DNA of 64,000 nucleotides from Thalassia testudinum (Eukaryota > Streptophyta > Magnoliopsida > Alismatales > Hydrocharitaceae). The DNA is taken from positions 4,154,001-4,218,000 of the forward strand of contig JAZHRO010000022.1 in NCBI GenBank assembly GCA_037157565.1, in the 5' to 3' direction. The position numbers and the translations under genes were made by a program. Below, in pieces: positions 45,429 through 56,595 of this stretch. A model generated the notes under the pieces. The model was not told the DNA's origin, did not search any database, and saw only the letters and a list, made by a program, of their open reading frames with translations. The number at the start of each line of letters is the position of its first letter. The stretch's first letter is position 1.

Positions 45429-46474
45429 TACCCCATGCTTAGCTTTTGCTAGTTCCTTAGCAAAATTTCAAGGGATTTACTCAAATTCTAGACCACATGC
45501 TTCTTTATGCTTTGACTCTGATGTGTGCTTTCTTTTGTAGATTAAGTCAGAATGCTGATAATAGGCCTAGAGGTACTCAAGTACAAACCAAGATCTAGAC
45601 TTGAACAGCTCTTGCCTCAGTAAACTGCGAAGGTTTCTAAGGCCCATAGGAACTAACCTAAGGTTTGTTGAACTCCACAGTTAAAGCACCCATGCTTGTA
45701 ATATGTTTTAGTCCAGGTTCAGTTTGTAAAGCATTTTTGTAAGCGAGAGACAGAGGAATTTTTTCTTTATTTGTGGAGACTTTTCTCTCTCTTTTCTTTT
45801 TATTTCTAGCTTTGGATTAGCCTTACAACATGGTCTATATCGGATACCTAGTTCCCACCATGAATCGTCGCAAGATCCCTGGCAATCGATGCTTCGAGAT
45901 AGCATTGCCCATGGCAACCCTCAGAACCCTCGCTTTCAAGATTTCGAGATAATCCCACCCATGGCATTCTGTAGCTAAATTCAAACCCTGTCGACATTTT
46001 GTGATAATGTCGCTCATAGTATCTAAACTAGCACAAGGTGCTTACATGCCCCCGGTAGGATATTTAGATATCCTAGGACACAAGCACTGAGGAGACGATA
46101 TGCTATTACGCATCTTCGAGGGGAATTTCCCACCTCTCCGCATCGGGAACTCATCCAAATCAACTTGTGTGGATTAGCCGCTCCTAATCTAGGTAACTTT
46201 TTTAGAACAGATTTAATGCCTTTGCATGATTTTGATAATTAGGCACAATGAACTAGACTGTGTGTGTATTGGGGTGCATAGGTTACCTTGTCCCGCAAAC
46301 TAGAGGTCAGTTAATGAGGTCGAATAATCCCTAAGCCTTAGACCTAATACTTAAGCTTTGCATTTTCCCCAACCCTTTGAGGACTATCCAGATCTTAATG
46401 GATACTTGAATTTTTAAGCCTAGAATTACAACCCAGGAGGCCTAAGATCAGTGTTCATATTAATCTCTTTTTCT
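45429..46474 (-). other. Post-pol spacer of element B, part 1
   Basis: Non-coding, homologous to 54997-56040 of element C, including the polypurine tract and worn copies of the GATAATCCCRCCCATG repeat (45890-46010). Interrupted at about 46475 by the LINE. Confidence 0.75.
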
Positions 46475-46484
46475 CTCTTAGCAG
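46475..46484. repeat. LINE target-site duplication, left copy
   Basis: ctcttagcag before the T-run. ctcttagtag recurs at 51869-51878 (one difference). The following T residues may extend the duplication. Confidence 0.75.
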
Positions 46485-46510
46485 TTTTTTTTTTTGAAAT
46501 AGAAAGGAGA

Positions 46511-46529
46511 GCTATCGTCCTGCGATAGC
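46511..46529 (-). other. 3' terminal stem-loop of LINE
   Basis: GCTATCG-TCCTG-CGATAGC: a perfect 7-bp stem and 5-base loop, 15 bases from the A-tail. LINE reverse transcriptases of several clades recognise 3' hairpins. Confidence 0.7.
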
Positions 46530-46743
46530 AGTCCAGAGTAGTATATTATGTGCAAAGCAAGGTAGATTACAAAAAGGATCCCCAAGACTATATGAGGAAC
46601 CAGCACTCTCTTAAAATATTCTCACAACATACTGGCGTCTCCTGAAAAAGTCTCTCATTCCTTGCCTTCCATACACACCAAATAGTAGCAGCCATGTGGA
46701 CATGTGGTTTCCCTCTCACCTCAAAACCATGCCACATAGAATC

Positions 46744-49700
46744 CTACTCTGGTAATGGCTCCTGACAAATTTTTCTCCAGATGACATCAGTGACATGGCA
46801 ATAAGAGAAGAGGTGATTTACATTATCAGTGATCATCTCACATAAAAAACACACATGATGATGAGTACCCAATCTTCTGTGGTGTAGATCACTTGTGATT
46901 AACCCATCTCTCCTGCACAGCCAAAGGAAAATTTGTACCTTGAGAGGAATTTTTAACAACCATATCTTCTTATCAATGGAATCATGTCTCCATCCCTCTT
47001 TAACATTTAACATTCTGTTATAACCAGATTGGGCACTATAGATCCCATCCCACAGATATCTGTCCTCCGTTCAAGGCCTAGGTCAGAAATTTTCAAGGTC
47101 TGATAAAAGCCTTCTCTTCTCATCCCATAACCGGGTAGCTCTTCTACTGCTGTTGGACTCCACATCATCCAGATTCCAACTGCTGTTGCTGCAAGACCAG
47201 ATCTTGCTGACCGTAGCATTCTTGTCAGTTGCTGCATCAAAAGCTCTTGGATAGAGCTCCTTCAAGACCCCCAATTCAGACCATTCCTCCTTCCAGAATC
47301 TGAAAGACCTTCCATCTCCAAGTGATGGTTACAGCAGATGGAAGTGATCAGCCAAAGCCTTAGTTACAGATTTCCAGAAAGGTGATGGACAATTAGGTTG
47401 AAGTCTGGAAAACCTGCTGTTGGAAGCTCCATATCTATCTCTGATCAGATCAGACCACGGTTTCAGATCACCTTGCAGCAGCTTAACAGCCCATTTGAGC
47501 AGCAAGGCATCATTAAAATGCTGCAAGGACTTGATCCCAAGACCACCCAGCTCCTTAGGATAGCAGATTTGATCCCATTTGAGAGGCTACAAGAAGCTGC
47601 CCTTGTGTCTAGCTCCCTTCCAAAAGAATCTCTTCCTTATCACATCCAATCTTTTACAAATGGATCTTTGTCCTTTGAAAATGGAGAAGTAGAAGACAAG
47701 GATGGAGGTGATCACCAAATTGAGCAAGATAAGCCTTCCACCTCTGCATAAGAATCTGCTATGCCAACCATCAAGTTTCATAGAGACCTTGTCAAAAAGG
47801 CAGTTCCAATCACCTCTCTTCAACCTGGAAAACCTCAAAGGCAGCCCAAGATATCTGATAGGAAGACTGATGCGAGGAGTCATCAGGATGGCTGCTAAGG
47901 CTTCTTGCTCCTCCTCAGGTAAACCAAAGCAGACCAAACCAGACTTGTCCCTATTTAACCTCAGTCCAGAAAGCTCACCAAAGATATCAACCAAATGATG
48001 CAAAGCCAACGCTCCATCCATGGATCCTTCAACAAAAAAGACAGTATAATCTGCATACTGAAGAATGGGAGCCAGACTATTCCTATAAGATAGTGAATAT
48101 CCTCTAACAAGACCCACTTCAGAAAGCTTACAAGCAAACCAAGCTAAACTGTCAACTGGCAAATTAAAGATCAAGGGGGCCAGGGGGCATCCTTGCCTGA
48201 TGCCACATTGAGGTTGGATCCATGCACCACAGGGTTCCCATTTATTAGAGGGGTAAAGGAGTCGTGGTAATACATCTCTTAACCCAAGCTATCCAAGTAG
48301 GGGGAAAGCCCCTTCTTTTAAGCACATCCCATAAATAAGGCCAACTGATTGAGTCATAAGCCTTACGAAAGTCAACCTTCCATGTGAAGGCCTTGCATCT
48401 TCTCTTATGCCAGCCATAAACCATCTCTTGGGCCAAGATAAAAGATTCTTGTAGGGATCTACCCGGGAGGAAAGCAGACTGAGCAAGATGGATCAAGTCT
48501 TCCAATACAGGCCTCGATCTATTAGCCAGGACTTTTCCAATCACCAAATACAAGGAGTTAGAAAGGGCAATGGGTCTAAATTCCTGGAAGGATTCATCAC
48601 CTGGAGTTTTAGGCAAAAGAAACAGATAAGATCTATTAATTCTTTCAAAGCCAAAATTGCCACTTTGGAATTCTCTAATTACCCCCATAACCTCTAAGCC
48701 CACAATGTCCCATAGTTCTTTGTAGAAGAAAACCTGGATTCCATCAGGACCAGGTGATCCTTCATAATTGAGTTCTTTAATAGCCTTTAATACTTCAGCT
48801 TCAGAAATAGATTCAACCAGGCTGGCCCCCTAAGACTCATTAATCCTGGGCAAATCATTTGTTGTCATTCTCCAGTTGCCCCTACCTGCAGCTCTTGAAG
48901 ATTCCTTGAAGTATCTGATGGCCTCAGCTCTGATATTAGATAAGGAGGTAATTCTCTGCCCCTCTACAACCATTGACGAGATCAGATTTGTTCTCCTCCT
49001 AGAGCTAGCAGCCAAATGAAAGAATTTGGTGTTTGCATCCCCCTCACTTAGCCACAGCTGTCTAGATCGCTCCATCCAATCCATCTCCAATTTCAGGTCT
49101 TCTTCAATTACCACCCCCTGCCATCTTCTTCTATCAGCAAGATCAAGTTTAGATAGATGGTCCACAGCTTCCTTGGTATCCAGTTCTTAATTTTCAGCAA
49201 GGCCTCATGACACTTCTGATGTCTGAGAACTGAGACAATATCTCCATATTCCTTTAGCATGCATTTCAAAGCCATAAGCTTAGAAGCCAGTCTGGAGATG
49301 GTTGTGCCTTCACCCTGTTGTGACCTCCACCAGCTGGCAAGCATGTCTCTGAACCCTGTTTCCCTCAGCCAAGATCTCTTACATTTAAAATAGGATCCAT
49401 CCACCACCTGCTCACCATTGTCCCACACCAAGGGCGTATGGTCAGAAAATGGACATTCAAGACCACACACAAATGACATCTGGAAGAGATCCAATAGCTC
49501 AGCATTCCCAAAAAATCTGTCAATCTTGGACATGAGCCCATTGCCATTCCTCCAAGTGAATTCAGCCGCTGATGATGGAAATTCGTACATCCCCAAGGCC
49601 TGAACCACCAACTGAAATCCTGTGGAGGAGCTGTCGACCACCCCATTAGGTCTGTCACTCCCCACTAAAGTACAATTAAAGTCACCTCCAACAAGCCAAG

Positions 49701-50106
49701 CCCCCCCACCTATAAATTCTGCAGCCAGATTCCAGTCCTCGCACAGTTCCTGCCTCCTATTAGGATCGTTTGGCCCATACACACCTGTCACATAGAAGAC
49801 ACTGTCCCCCTGGCCTCTTGTGAATCTACAGGTCAGAAGGTGCCTAGCCATGGAAACCACTTGTAAGCACAGCATCTGCTTCTTCCAGCAAATGGCAATT
49901 CCCCCAGATCGGCCAATGGAATTGACCACCACAAGGTCATTTGCAGATCCTGCCCTCATCTCTTCCCATGCCTTATCAAAAGCACAGTCAATGTGTGTCT
50001 CCTGAAGGATGGCACAATCGATTTCCCATTCACGCAGATATCTAACTAGAGACCCCCTCCTGCTTCTATCACGTAGACCACGCACATTCGAGCTCAAGAT
50101 CTTCAT
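46744..50106 (-). pseudogene. LINE ORF2: endonuclease plus reverse transcriptase
   Basis: ATG at 50104-50106. Residues 1-230 form an EEP/APE-type endonuclease with N7 (SSNVRGL), E36 (QETH), D142/N144 (GGDFN) and SDH at 221-223. A frameshift near 49120-49165 and a stop at about 48830 interrupt it. RT follows: SPGPDGI, IALSNSLY, then VDFRKAYDSISW (48245-48703), another frameshift, GIRQGCPLAPLIFNL, and the active-site box (48040-48070). That box reads YADY, not YADD, so the second catalytic Asp (codon 48046-48048) is lost. A zinc-binding tail (CRRDG...CFLCE...H...C) ends at 46744. The enzyme would nick DNA and copy the LINE RNA by target priming; this copy is dead. Confidence 0.9.
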
Positions 50107-51811
50107 TTGGGAATCAGGTCTGTCCCCTTCATAGCTGCAGAATTCTTACTAACCTTCATCACAGCTACAACGATTGATTCATCAACCTTTTGTGTGGGAG
50201 TATGCCTTCTTAGCCTCAGCTTATAGAGAGGTTTCCAACTCCTATCAGCAGAAGGAGTCTTTGACTTCGAATGCATGACTTCAGCCACAGGAGAACAAGT
50301 CTTCAAGTTCACGGGATTCACAGAGGGGTCCACCATATCAGAGACAAAAGGCTCATTAATCACATTCATAATCAACCCTTCATCAGTCTCATCAAGATGG
50401 GTTTTCAGATCCTCACCCACAACTTCATTTGATAAAATCATTTACTTCCCATTAGCATCCACCATTGCAGCTGCCTCTTGGACCAGGGGTACATCATCTA
50501 CATTGTCCTGAACTTCAGACCTCACCTCCACAATTCCCAGGCTCCCCACCTCATCTACCAGTTCCCTCTCTCACGAGCATTCTGCCACCACCTCCTGACA
50601 GTCACCGTGTGGTTGCAAGGAAGGGGCTTTGGACTTTAGCACCTCAACATAGGAGGGGAGGTCTTGGATCAGAGGCACTTCATCCACACCTGCCGGAGCT
50701 TCAGTCCTTGTCTCTACATCCCTTAGGTTCCCTACCTCATCCACCAATTCGCTACCTTTAGAACATTCTGCCACCATATCCTGATTAACACAATTTGGAT
50801 GCAAGGGAGGAGTTTTAGATTTCAGCACCACAGCATAAGAGGGGGGGCAATGTCTAGGGACGACCTCTCGATCTGCCATAATAAAATTCAGAAGGAGCAT
50901 CGAAGAACTGCCCCCACATCTGAGGATCAATTTATCAGGAATGGCACCAGCCCTGAAGACCTTTACCCTCACATTCAGAACAATGGCATCTCCTTCAGTC
51001 AACCCAACAGCAGCATCCACGGTGACAGATGCAAACCCAGCTATCATGTTTTCCACCACCTTCCTAGATCTCAGATGCAGAGGCAGACCTCTGATCTCAA
51101 GAACACCAGACTTGGAGGCTCTTTGAGGGGGACGTTCAGGCAAAGATCCATCAAAAGGGGATACCAGCCACCAAATCACTGATAGCCCATCCAAAAAGCT
51201 AGTCTGAAACCAGTATCTTTCAACATTTCCCGCACCCACATCAAACAACACAAATCGCGATGATGAAATAATCGCAATCTTCCAAGCATCAGTTGATAGA
51301 GAAAGAGATCTCACCAGTTGTCGAATTATGTCCATCGATATGGTGCCCATCATAACTTCTCCCATGAAAGCACTACGTAAAGCCAGTTCCGCTACCTTGA
51401 CATCCTTAGTTAGGGGACCCTCCACATCCATAGTGCAACCCCCAAGCGTTGAGGGGGGAGGGGCATCTGCAACTTACCTCGAGGCCACGAAGGTGTATTG
51501 CAATCCCTGCCCCCAGAACCATCACATGTCGCCAGGCAGGTGTCCCATTTGTGACGAAACCCTCCGCATGCCAGACATAGCAGTGGACGCCGACAAGTCG
51601 CCGCTAGGTGCCCCCAAAGGCGACATCGATAGCAGGTCACCTCCCTTCGACCTCTGCCCCAACCATCTCGAAAGTCCCTCCTGCCCAGGTTCCTAACTCC
51701 AGCAGGGACACGTACATCACATGCCTTCCTGCGCCAAGATCGTGGATGCCATACCACCCATCCATCAGAGTCACCGGCACCAGCGTCGGGACCCTTCAGG
51801 CGACCGGCCAT
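50103..51811 (-). pseudogene. LINE ORF1: zinc-knuckle plus DUF4283-like RNA-binding protein
   Basis: ATG at 51809-51811. The first frame has two CCHC knuckles (CX2CX4HX4C): C60/C63/H68/C73 and C79/C82/H87/C92. After a frameshift around 51410-51431, the next frame (from 51431) has a DUF4283-like fold region (WKIAIISSSRFVLFDVG...LEIRGLPLHL). A linker with a tandem repeat of about 62 residues (50472-50843) follows, then a basic tail ending KGTDLIPK. In-frame stops lie at 50571-50573 (TGA) and 50442-50444 (TAA). The final TGA overlaps the ORF2 start as ATGA. ORF1 proteins bind LINE RNA. The knuckles come before the DUF4283-like region here. Confidence 0.8.
50472..50843 (-). repeat. Tandem duplication within LINE ORF1 linker
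   Basis: Two units of about 186 bp (50658-50843 and 50472-50657). Each encodes the pattern PSY-x-VLKSK-x-P, (V/E)VVAECS or MVAECS, ELVDEVG and a DVPL/EVPL end. Length is a multiple of three, so the frame was kept. Confidence 0.85.
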
Positions 51812-51878
51812 CCAAATCGGCTTTTCCCGCTCAAAGGGGAATTCAAAATCATCCCTTCAGGTTCCTAACTCTTAGTAG

Positions 51879-52362
51879 TTTTTGTCTTTCATTTTCTTTC
51901 TTTCTGATTGGGTCTAGAACTAAGTCAATTCCTTAATCTTCTACTAATGACTATCTTTCTTTTTTTTCAAATTGTGCTCCTTTTTTATATTTTTATCACA
52001 TCCCCTTTTTCCTCCTAAAAAATGATATGCAATCAATTCAGTCAAAATTTCCTCCCTTCTATTTTTATTCTTTTTTCAATTTTTTATTTTTTTGATTTTT
52101 TGGAATATGTGATTTTTTTTATGAAACCCTTTCTTGTGACGTGATTCTCACAACGTTTTGCACTTTAATGCCCCCCACGCCTACGATTTGCAATATCCTC
52201 ATTGTAAATTACGTGGGTTCGAGTTCCGCTTAGAACGTACATTAGAATAGGTTTTAGATGGGTAGACGGGTCAGGGTGACTGTTACGGACGATTTCAAGC
52301 TTGGGTATGAGTACCAGAGGTGGAGTCGGTTGTTCTAATGGACTAACCCTAAAGTGCAATAT
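51879..52362 (-). other. Post-pol spacer of element B, part 2
   Basis: Continues 46474 after the LINE and matches 56040-56515 of element C. Ends with aatat (52358-52362), the TSD of element C. Confidence 0.75.
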
Positions 52363-54996
52363 TGTTGAAGCGACTGGCTCGATCGTGTTTTAACAGTTAT
52401 TGCGTCGTAGTATAGGTGATCAAGCGTCATCAACAAATAAAGATTTTATTACTCAAAAATCGAAGTATCCGAGGTCGAACACAGGGAGCAATCGGAATTT
52501 ACTACTAATCTCAAATGTAATTGGACACTCTAATTTACTCAAAAGTTTAATTCAAATGCATTTAAAAAGTAATTTAGGCAAAAGAGTAAAATTGGACGTC
52601 TAATCACAAGATCAGACGTCTTAAAAGTGTTTTCCCTTCTTTGATTATTCTTCTTCTCTCTGATCTTGCTTTCTTTCTTCTGCAGCCTTCACTTTGCTTC
52701 TTTCTCTTCTGTCTTCCTTCTGTCTTCTTCTTCCTTGGTCTTCTGTCTTGGCCTTTCTTCTTCTTTCTCTGCTTCTTCTCTTCTTCTTCCTTGCTCTGCC
52801 TCTTCTTCAGAGTTTCTTCTCCTCCCTGTGGCTAAGTGTCAGCTTCTTCGGCGCTCCGCTCGCCTGCACACAAGGGGAAGCAAAACCTAACCCTCCCTCT
52901 ACCCGCGCGTGTCTCTCTCTGCAAACCACTCACATGTAGCTCTCCCAGAGTCGGGTTAACGGGTTGGATCGCGTGCCCGTGACCAGGCGCACCGGCGTGA
53001 GGGTGATGCGTAAGGTGTGCTCAGATAAGGTCGGGTCAGATCCTGCCAGATCCGCGAGGTGAAACCGCGTACGAGGTGAGCGTGGGTAAGGTGAGGGACC
53101 TCACCCCTGTGCATTTAGAGGCAACGAGAGAATAACACAAAATCAATTTAAACCGTACATGCGCCTCGTAGATTGCCGATGTGGGACTATCAATCCCGCC
53201 CTGCTCTTGCGCGCGCCTGCAGAACGCTCTTCGTCGATTGCCAAAGATGGGGACTTCGTTGCGTTGTCCACTGGGTCAGATAGCTTCGCAGTGCTTGCCC
53301 GAGTCAGCTGCACCTGAAGCTTGGCCGTCCTGAAGCCTGGAGCTGCTTCGCGTCACCGTCAATGGCGGTAGGGGCTTGAAAACTATCAGACACAAAATGA
53401 GCCTCTCGGCTTAATCAGATCACTGGAGGACCTTCGCCTTGTCACGGCGAAGGTGAAGGGCAAGGTGGTAGGCTGCGGGGCGGCCTAGCCGTGCGTGCCT
53501 AGGTCGCCCTATGGCCGGGTGGATGGGTGTGTTCGGGGGTGCGTTGTGGAGGTGTAGCGTGGCAGTGGAGGGGCGAGTGTGTTCAATGTGGTGAGGCGGA
53601 ACTTTTGCGATGGCCGGTGAGGCGTGTGGGGCTGCGGAGCAACGGGGGTGCCTCGTCGGAGGGTGGCCGGAGATGAGGAAGGTGACGGTGGACGGTGGCG
53701 GTCGAGGGGCAATCAAGTGAAATAGAATGGGGAAAAGAAAGTGGGGAAGTTATGGAGTAGTTCTAACCTAACTGTAGGGACAAAGGGGGCGGAGAGGCAG
53801 ACGGCTGTACCTGCTATCGCCGGAGAAGAAGATGCCTAGTGGGGGTGGACGGAGGTAGCATATGCGGGTATTGCGTGACGCGGAGGAGAATCAGGAAGAA
53901 GTCTCTGCCACTGGTTTTGTGGCAGAGCGAAGAGGAAAGGAAAGGGAGCTCGCCAGAGCTCGCTGGGTTCCCTGGCGGGGAAGGAAGAGACGAATCTGAG
54001 GTGAAACCCCGGCCAGGTCAAGCTGAGAATGAGCGGCCGGGTTTGGGGGTTCTTTTATAGGCATTGGGCCGTGTGTTCAGAGCTTGGAGGGCATGCCTTT
54101 GTCTACGAAGGCTCACCGGAGAAGGAAAGTGGGTGGATACCCAAATCCCTCATGCGTTCGCACGAGAGATTGGGATCAAATCAGGGATCATGACTGGCCT
54201 CAGATGGAAGGGAATTCCTCAGAGAATCTCCCTTCCATTTCTGGGAGGGGATCTCTGAGGAATCAGAGAGTATTCCCTCTCTAATCCTCGCCGGAGAAGG
54301 ATTCTACCCCAATAATGGTGGAAGGACCTGATTGCAAAGGTGGCGAGGAAGTTAGGGGGCTCTCTGCGATGATTTTCAAAAGATAGGGACCAAATTATGA
54401 TTTGGGTGTACTGAATTGCAAAGTACGTCAAGATGACCTCCCCTTAGGTCCAAATTTTGGTATAAACCTAATTTTGACCTAAGGAATCCAATGGTGAAGT
54501 TGTATTTTAGGTTTGACCCCGTTTATCTGGATATTTTGCGTAAAAACCCAAATTAGGTCAATCAATGAGCTCGGACCCTAATCTAGGTCAAATTGGGTTC
54601 ACAAGGCCAAATTGAGTGTTCTAAACCCTATGGGATATTTTTTCATGATTTTTAGAGGGTTTAATTGATTTTTATCCTGACCGAAACCTTGTTGCTTTAA
54701 GCAGGTCTGTTTTAGGGTTACCAAATGTCATTTAATTCCTACATTGCACATGAACCCATTTCTGATTGACTCAACCCACTTTTTATCTTATTTAGACCAT
54801 TTGGCCTATGTTTTGCCTCTGAGAAATCCCGTTTATGTACTGCAATGGTAAAATTGCAGTTTTAACCTTTATTTCATGTTTTCTTCTCAGAACACTTATT
54901 TCTCCAATTAAGCCCTCTTCTAGGTTATGTAAGAGCTTTTATTCTCTTTATTATGTCAAAATGAGCTAGTTATGGCTCATGATGAGGCTCTCATCA
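52363..54996 (-). repeat. 3' LTR of element C
   Basis: 2634 bp; on the minus strand TGATGAGAGCC...CGCTTCAACA. Carries the GTTCGACCTCGG signature (about 52466-52486), a CTT-rich tract (52630-52815) and two GACGTC sites (about 52597-52622). ORFs in the CTT tract and GC-rich U3 are not genes. Confidence 0.93.
54052..54059 (-). promoter_or_regulatory. Predicted TATA box, element C 3' LTR
   Basis: Minus strand TATAAAAG. The 5' LTR has TATAAAG at 61121-61127. Confidence 0.5.
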
Positions 54997-55008
54997 TACC
55001 CCCATGCC
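54997..55008 (-). promoter_or_regulatory. Polypurine tract of element C
   Basis: Minus strand GGCATGGGGGTA directly before the LTR start TGATGAGAG. The same block is at the B 3' LTR border. Confidence 0.8.
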
Positions 55009-56595
55009 TAGCTTTTGCTAGTCCCTTAGCAAAATTTCAAGGTTTTAACTTCTGTTCTAGACCCTGAGTGTAAGTGCTTTTCTTTTTCTTTTGTGATTAG
55101 GTTAGAATGCTGACAATAGGCCTAGAGGTACTCAAGTACCAACCAAATTCTAGACCTGACCTGCTTTAACCTCAGTGCTCCAGAAAGGTTTCTAAGGCCC
55201 ACAGAAACTAACCTAGGGTTTGTTGGACTCCACGGTTAAAACACCCGTGCTTGAGACATTTTCGGCCTAGGTTCAGTTTGCAGTGCGTTTTTGTAAGAGA
55301 GATAGAAGATTTATTTGTTTGGAGAGCTTTCTCTCTCTTTTCTTTTTTTATTTCTAGCTTCGGATTAGCTTCTCAACACGGTCTGTATCGGATTCCTCGT
55401 CCCCATCATCAATCCTCAAGGGTCCCTAGCTTTCGAGATTTCGAGATAATCCCGCCCATGGCAACCCCTAGAACCCTGGCTTTCGGGATTTTGAGATAAT
55501 CCCGCCCATGACATTCCGTGGCCGAATTCAGACCCTGGCGATCGACATTTCGTGATAATGCCGCCCATGGTATCTGAACCAGCAGAGTGCTTACATGCCC
55601 CCAGTAGGATATTTAAATATCCTAAGAGACAAGCACCGAGGAGATGATATGTTATGCATCTTCGAGGGGAATTTCCTGCCTCTCCGCACTGGGAACTCAT
55701 CCAAATTAACTTGTGTTGATTGGCCACTCCTAATCTAGGTGACTTTTTTAGAACATTAAACGCTTTTGCGTGATTTTGATATTTATGCTCACTGAACCAG
55801 ACTGTGTGTGAATTTGGGGTGCTTAGGTTACCGAATCTAGCAAACCGGAGGTCAGTTAACGAGGCTGAATACTTCCTAAGCCTTAGACCTAATACTTAAG
55901 CTTCGCATTTTCCCCAACCTCTTGAGGATTATCCAGATTTTAGCGGATACATGAATTTTTAAGCTAAAGAATCTAGCCCAAGAGGCCTAAAATCAGCGTT
56001 CCCGCTAATCTCTTGTTATGTTACCTTAGCACTTTTTCTCTTTTATTTCTTTTCTTGATCTGGTCTAAAACTTCAGTTAATTCCTTAATCTTTTACTAAT
56101 GACTATTTCCTTTTCTTTTTCATTTTGTGCTCCTTTTGTCATTTTTGCTCTTTTTCTCTCCCTTATGATTATGTGGCTCACAAAATTTCCTCCCTCCCCC
56201 ATTTTTTTGTTCTTTTTCATAATTTTTCAATTTTTTTGTGTTTTTGACATATGCAAAAATTTTTTTGTGTGTGAGACTCCTGACTTTTTCTTGGTTCTGT
56301 ATGTATGCACTTTATCACCCCCCCATGCCTAAGTTTTGTAATGTCCTCATTGTAAACGGAGGGTGTGAAATAGTGTTGAGGTCAGGGACTTAGAATAGGA
56401 TACATCGGGTGGGTGAATGGGTCGAAAATGAATGATGCGGATGATTTCAAGCTCTGATACGTGTACCAGAGGTGGGATCAACTGTCTAAGGCTGAACTCA
56501 AGGTGCAATAGAGGTGGAGTACAGATGAATAATCAGATGGGTCTCTATTTTTGGGATGACGGGTTGCCTCCCGTTAAGCGCTAAATTCAATGCCT
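55009..56595 (-). other. Post-coding spacer of element C with pol-end remnant
   Basis: Homologous to the spacer of element B. At 56550-56595 the sequence matches the end of B pol (62105-62150), encoding an ALNGRQP-type stretch. C therefore keeps the very end of pol right beside the stop of its orphan ORF. No other coding content. Confidence 0.75.
55429..55580 (-). repeat. Three imperfect 50-60-bp tandem repeats
   Basis: Core GATAATCCCGCCCATG at 55445-55460 and 55495-55510, with a third variant (GATAATGCCGCCCATG) at 55554-55569, set in units beginning GCTTTCG or GCGATCG. A worn version is in element B at 45890-46020. Non-coding, in the post-pol spacer. Confidence 0.8.

Larger units (their letters stand above)
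46485..51868 (-). mobile_element. L1-type LINE, near full length, inactive
   Basis: About 5.4 kb in minus orientation: short 5' part, ORF1, ORF2 (endonuclease, RT, zinc-binding tail), 3' hairpin and an A11 tail (T-run 46485-46495). It is inserted in the post-pol spacer of element B with a 10-bp or longer TSD. Both ORFs have stops or frameshifts, and the RT active site is altered. No LTRs. Confidence 0.9.

Noticed and set aside
48488..48697. Plus-strand ORFs across the LINE (47398-47751, 47702-47998, 48488-48697, 50799-51182, 51328-51696)
   Set aside because: They are antisense shadows of ORF1/ORF2, where domain motifs are clear on the minus strand.
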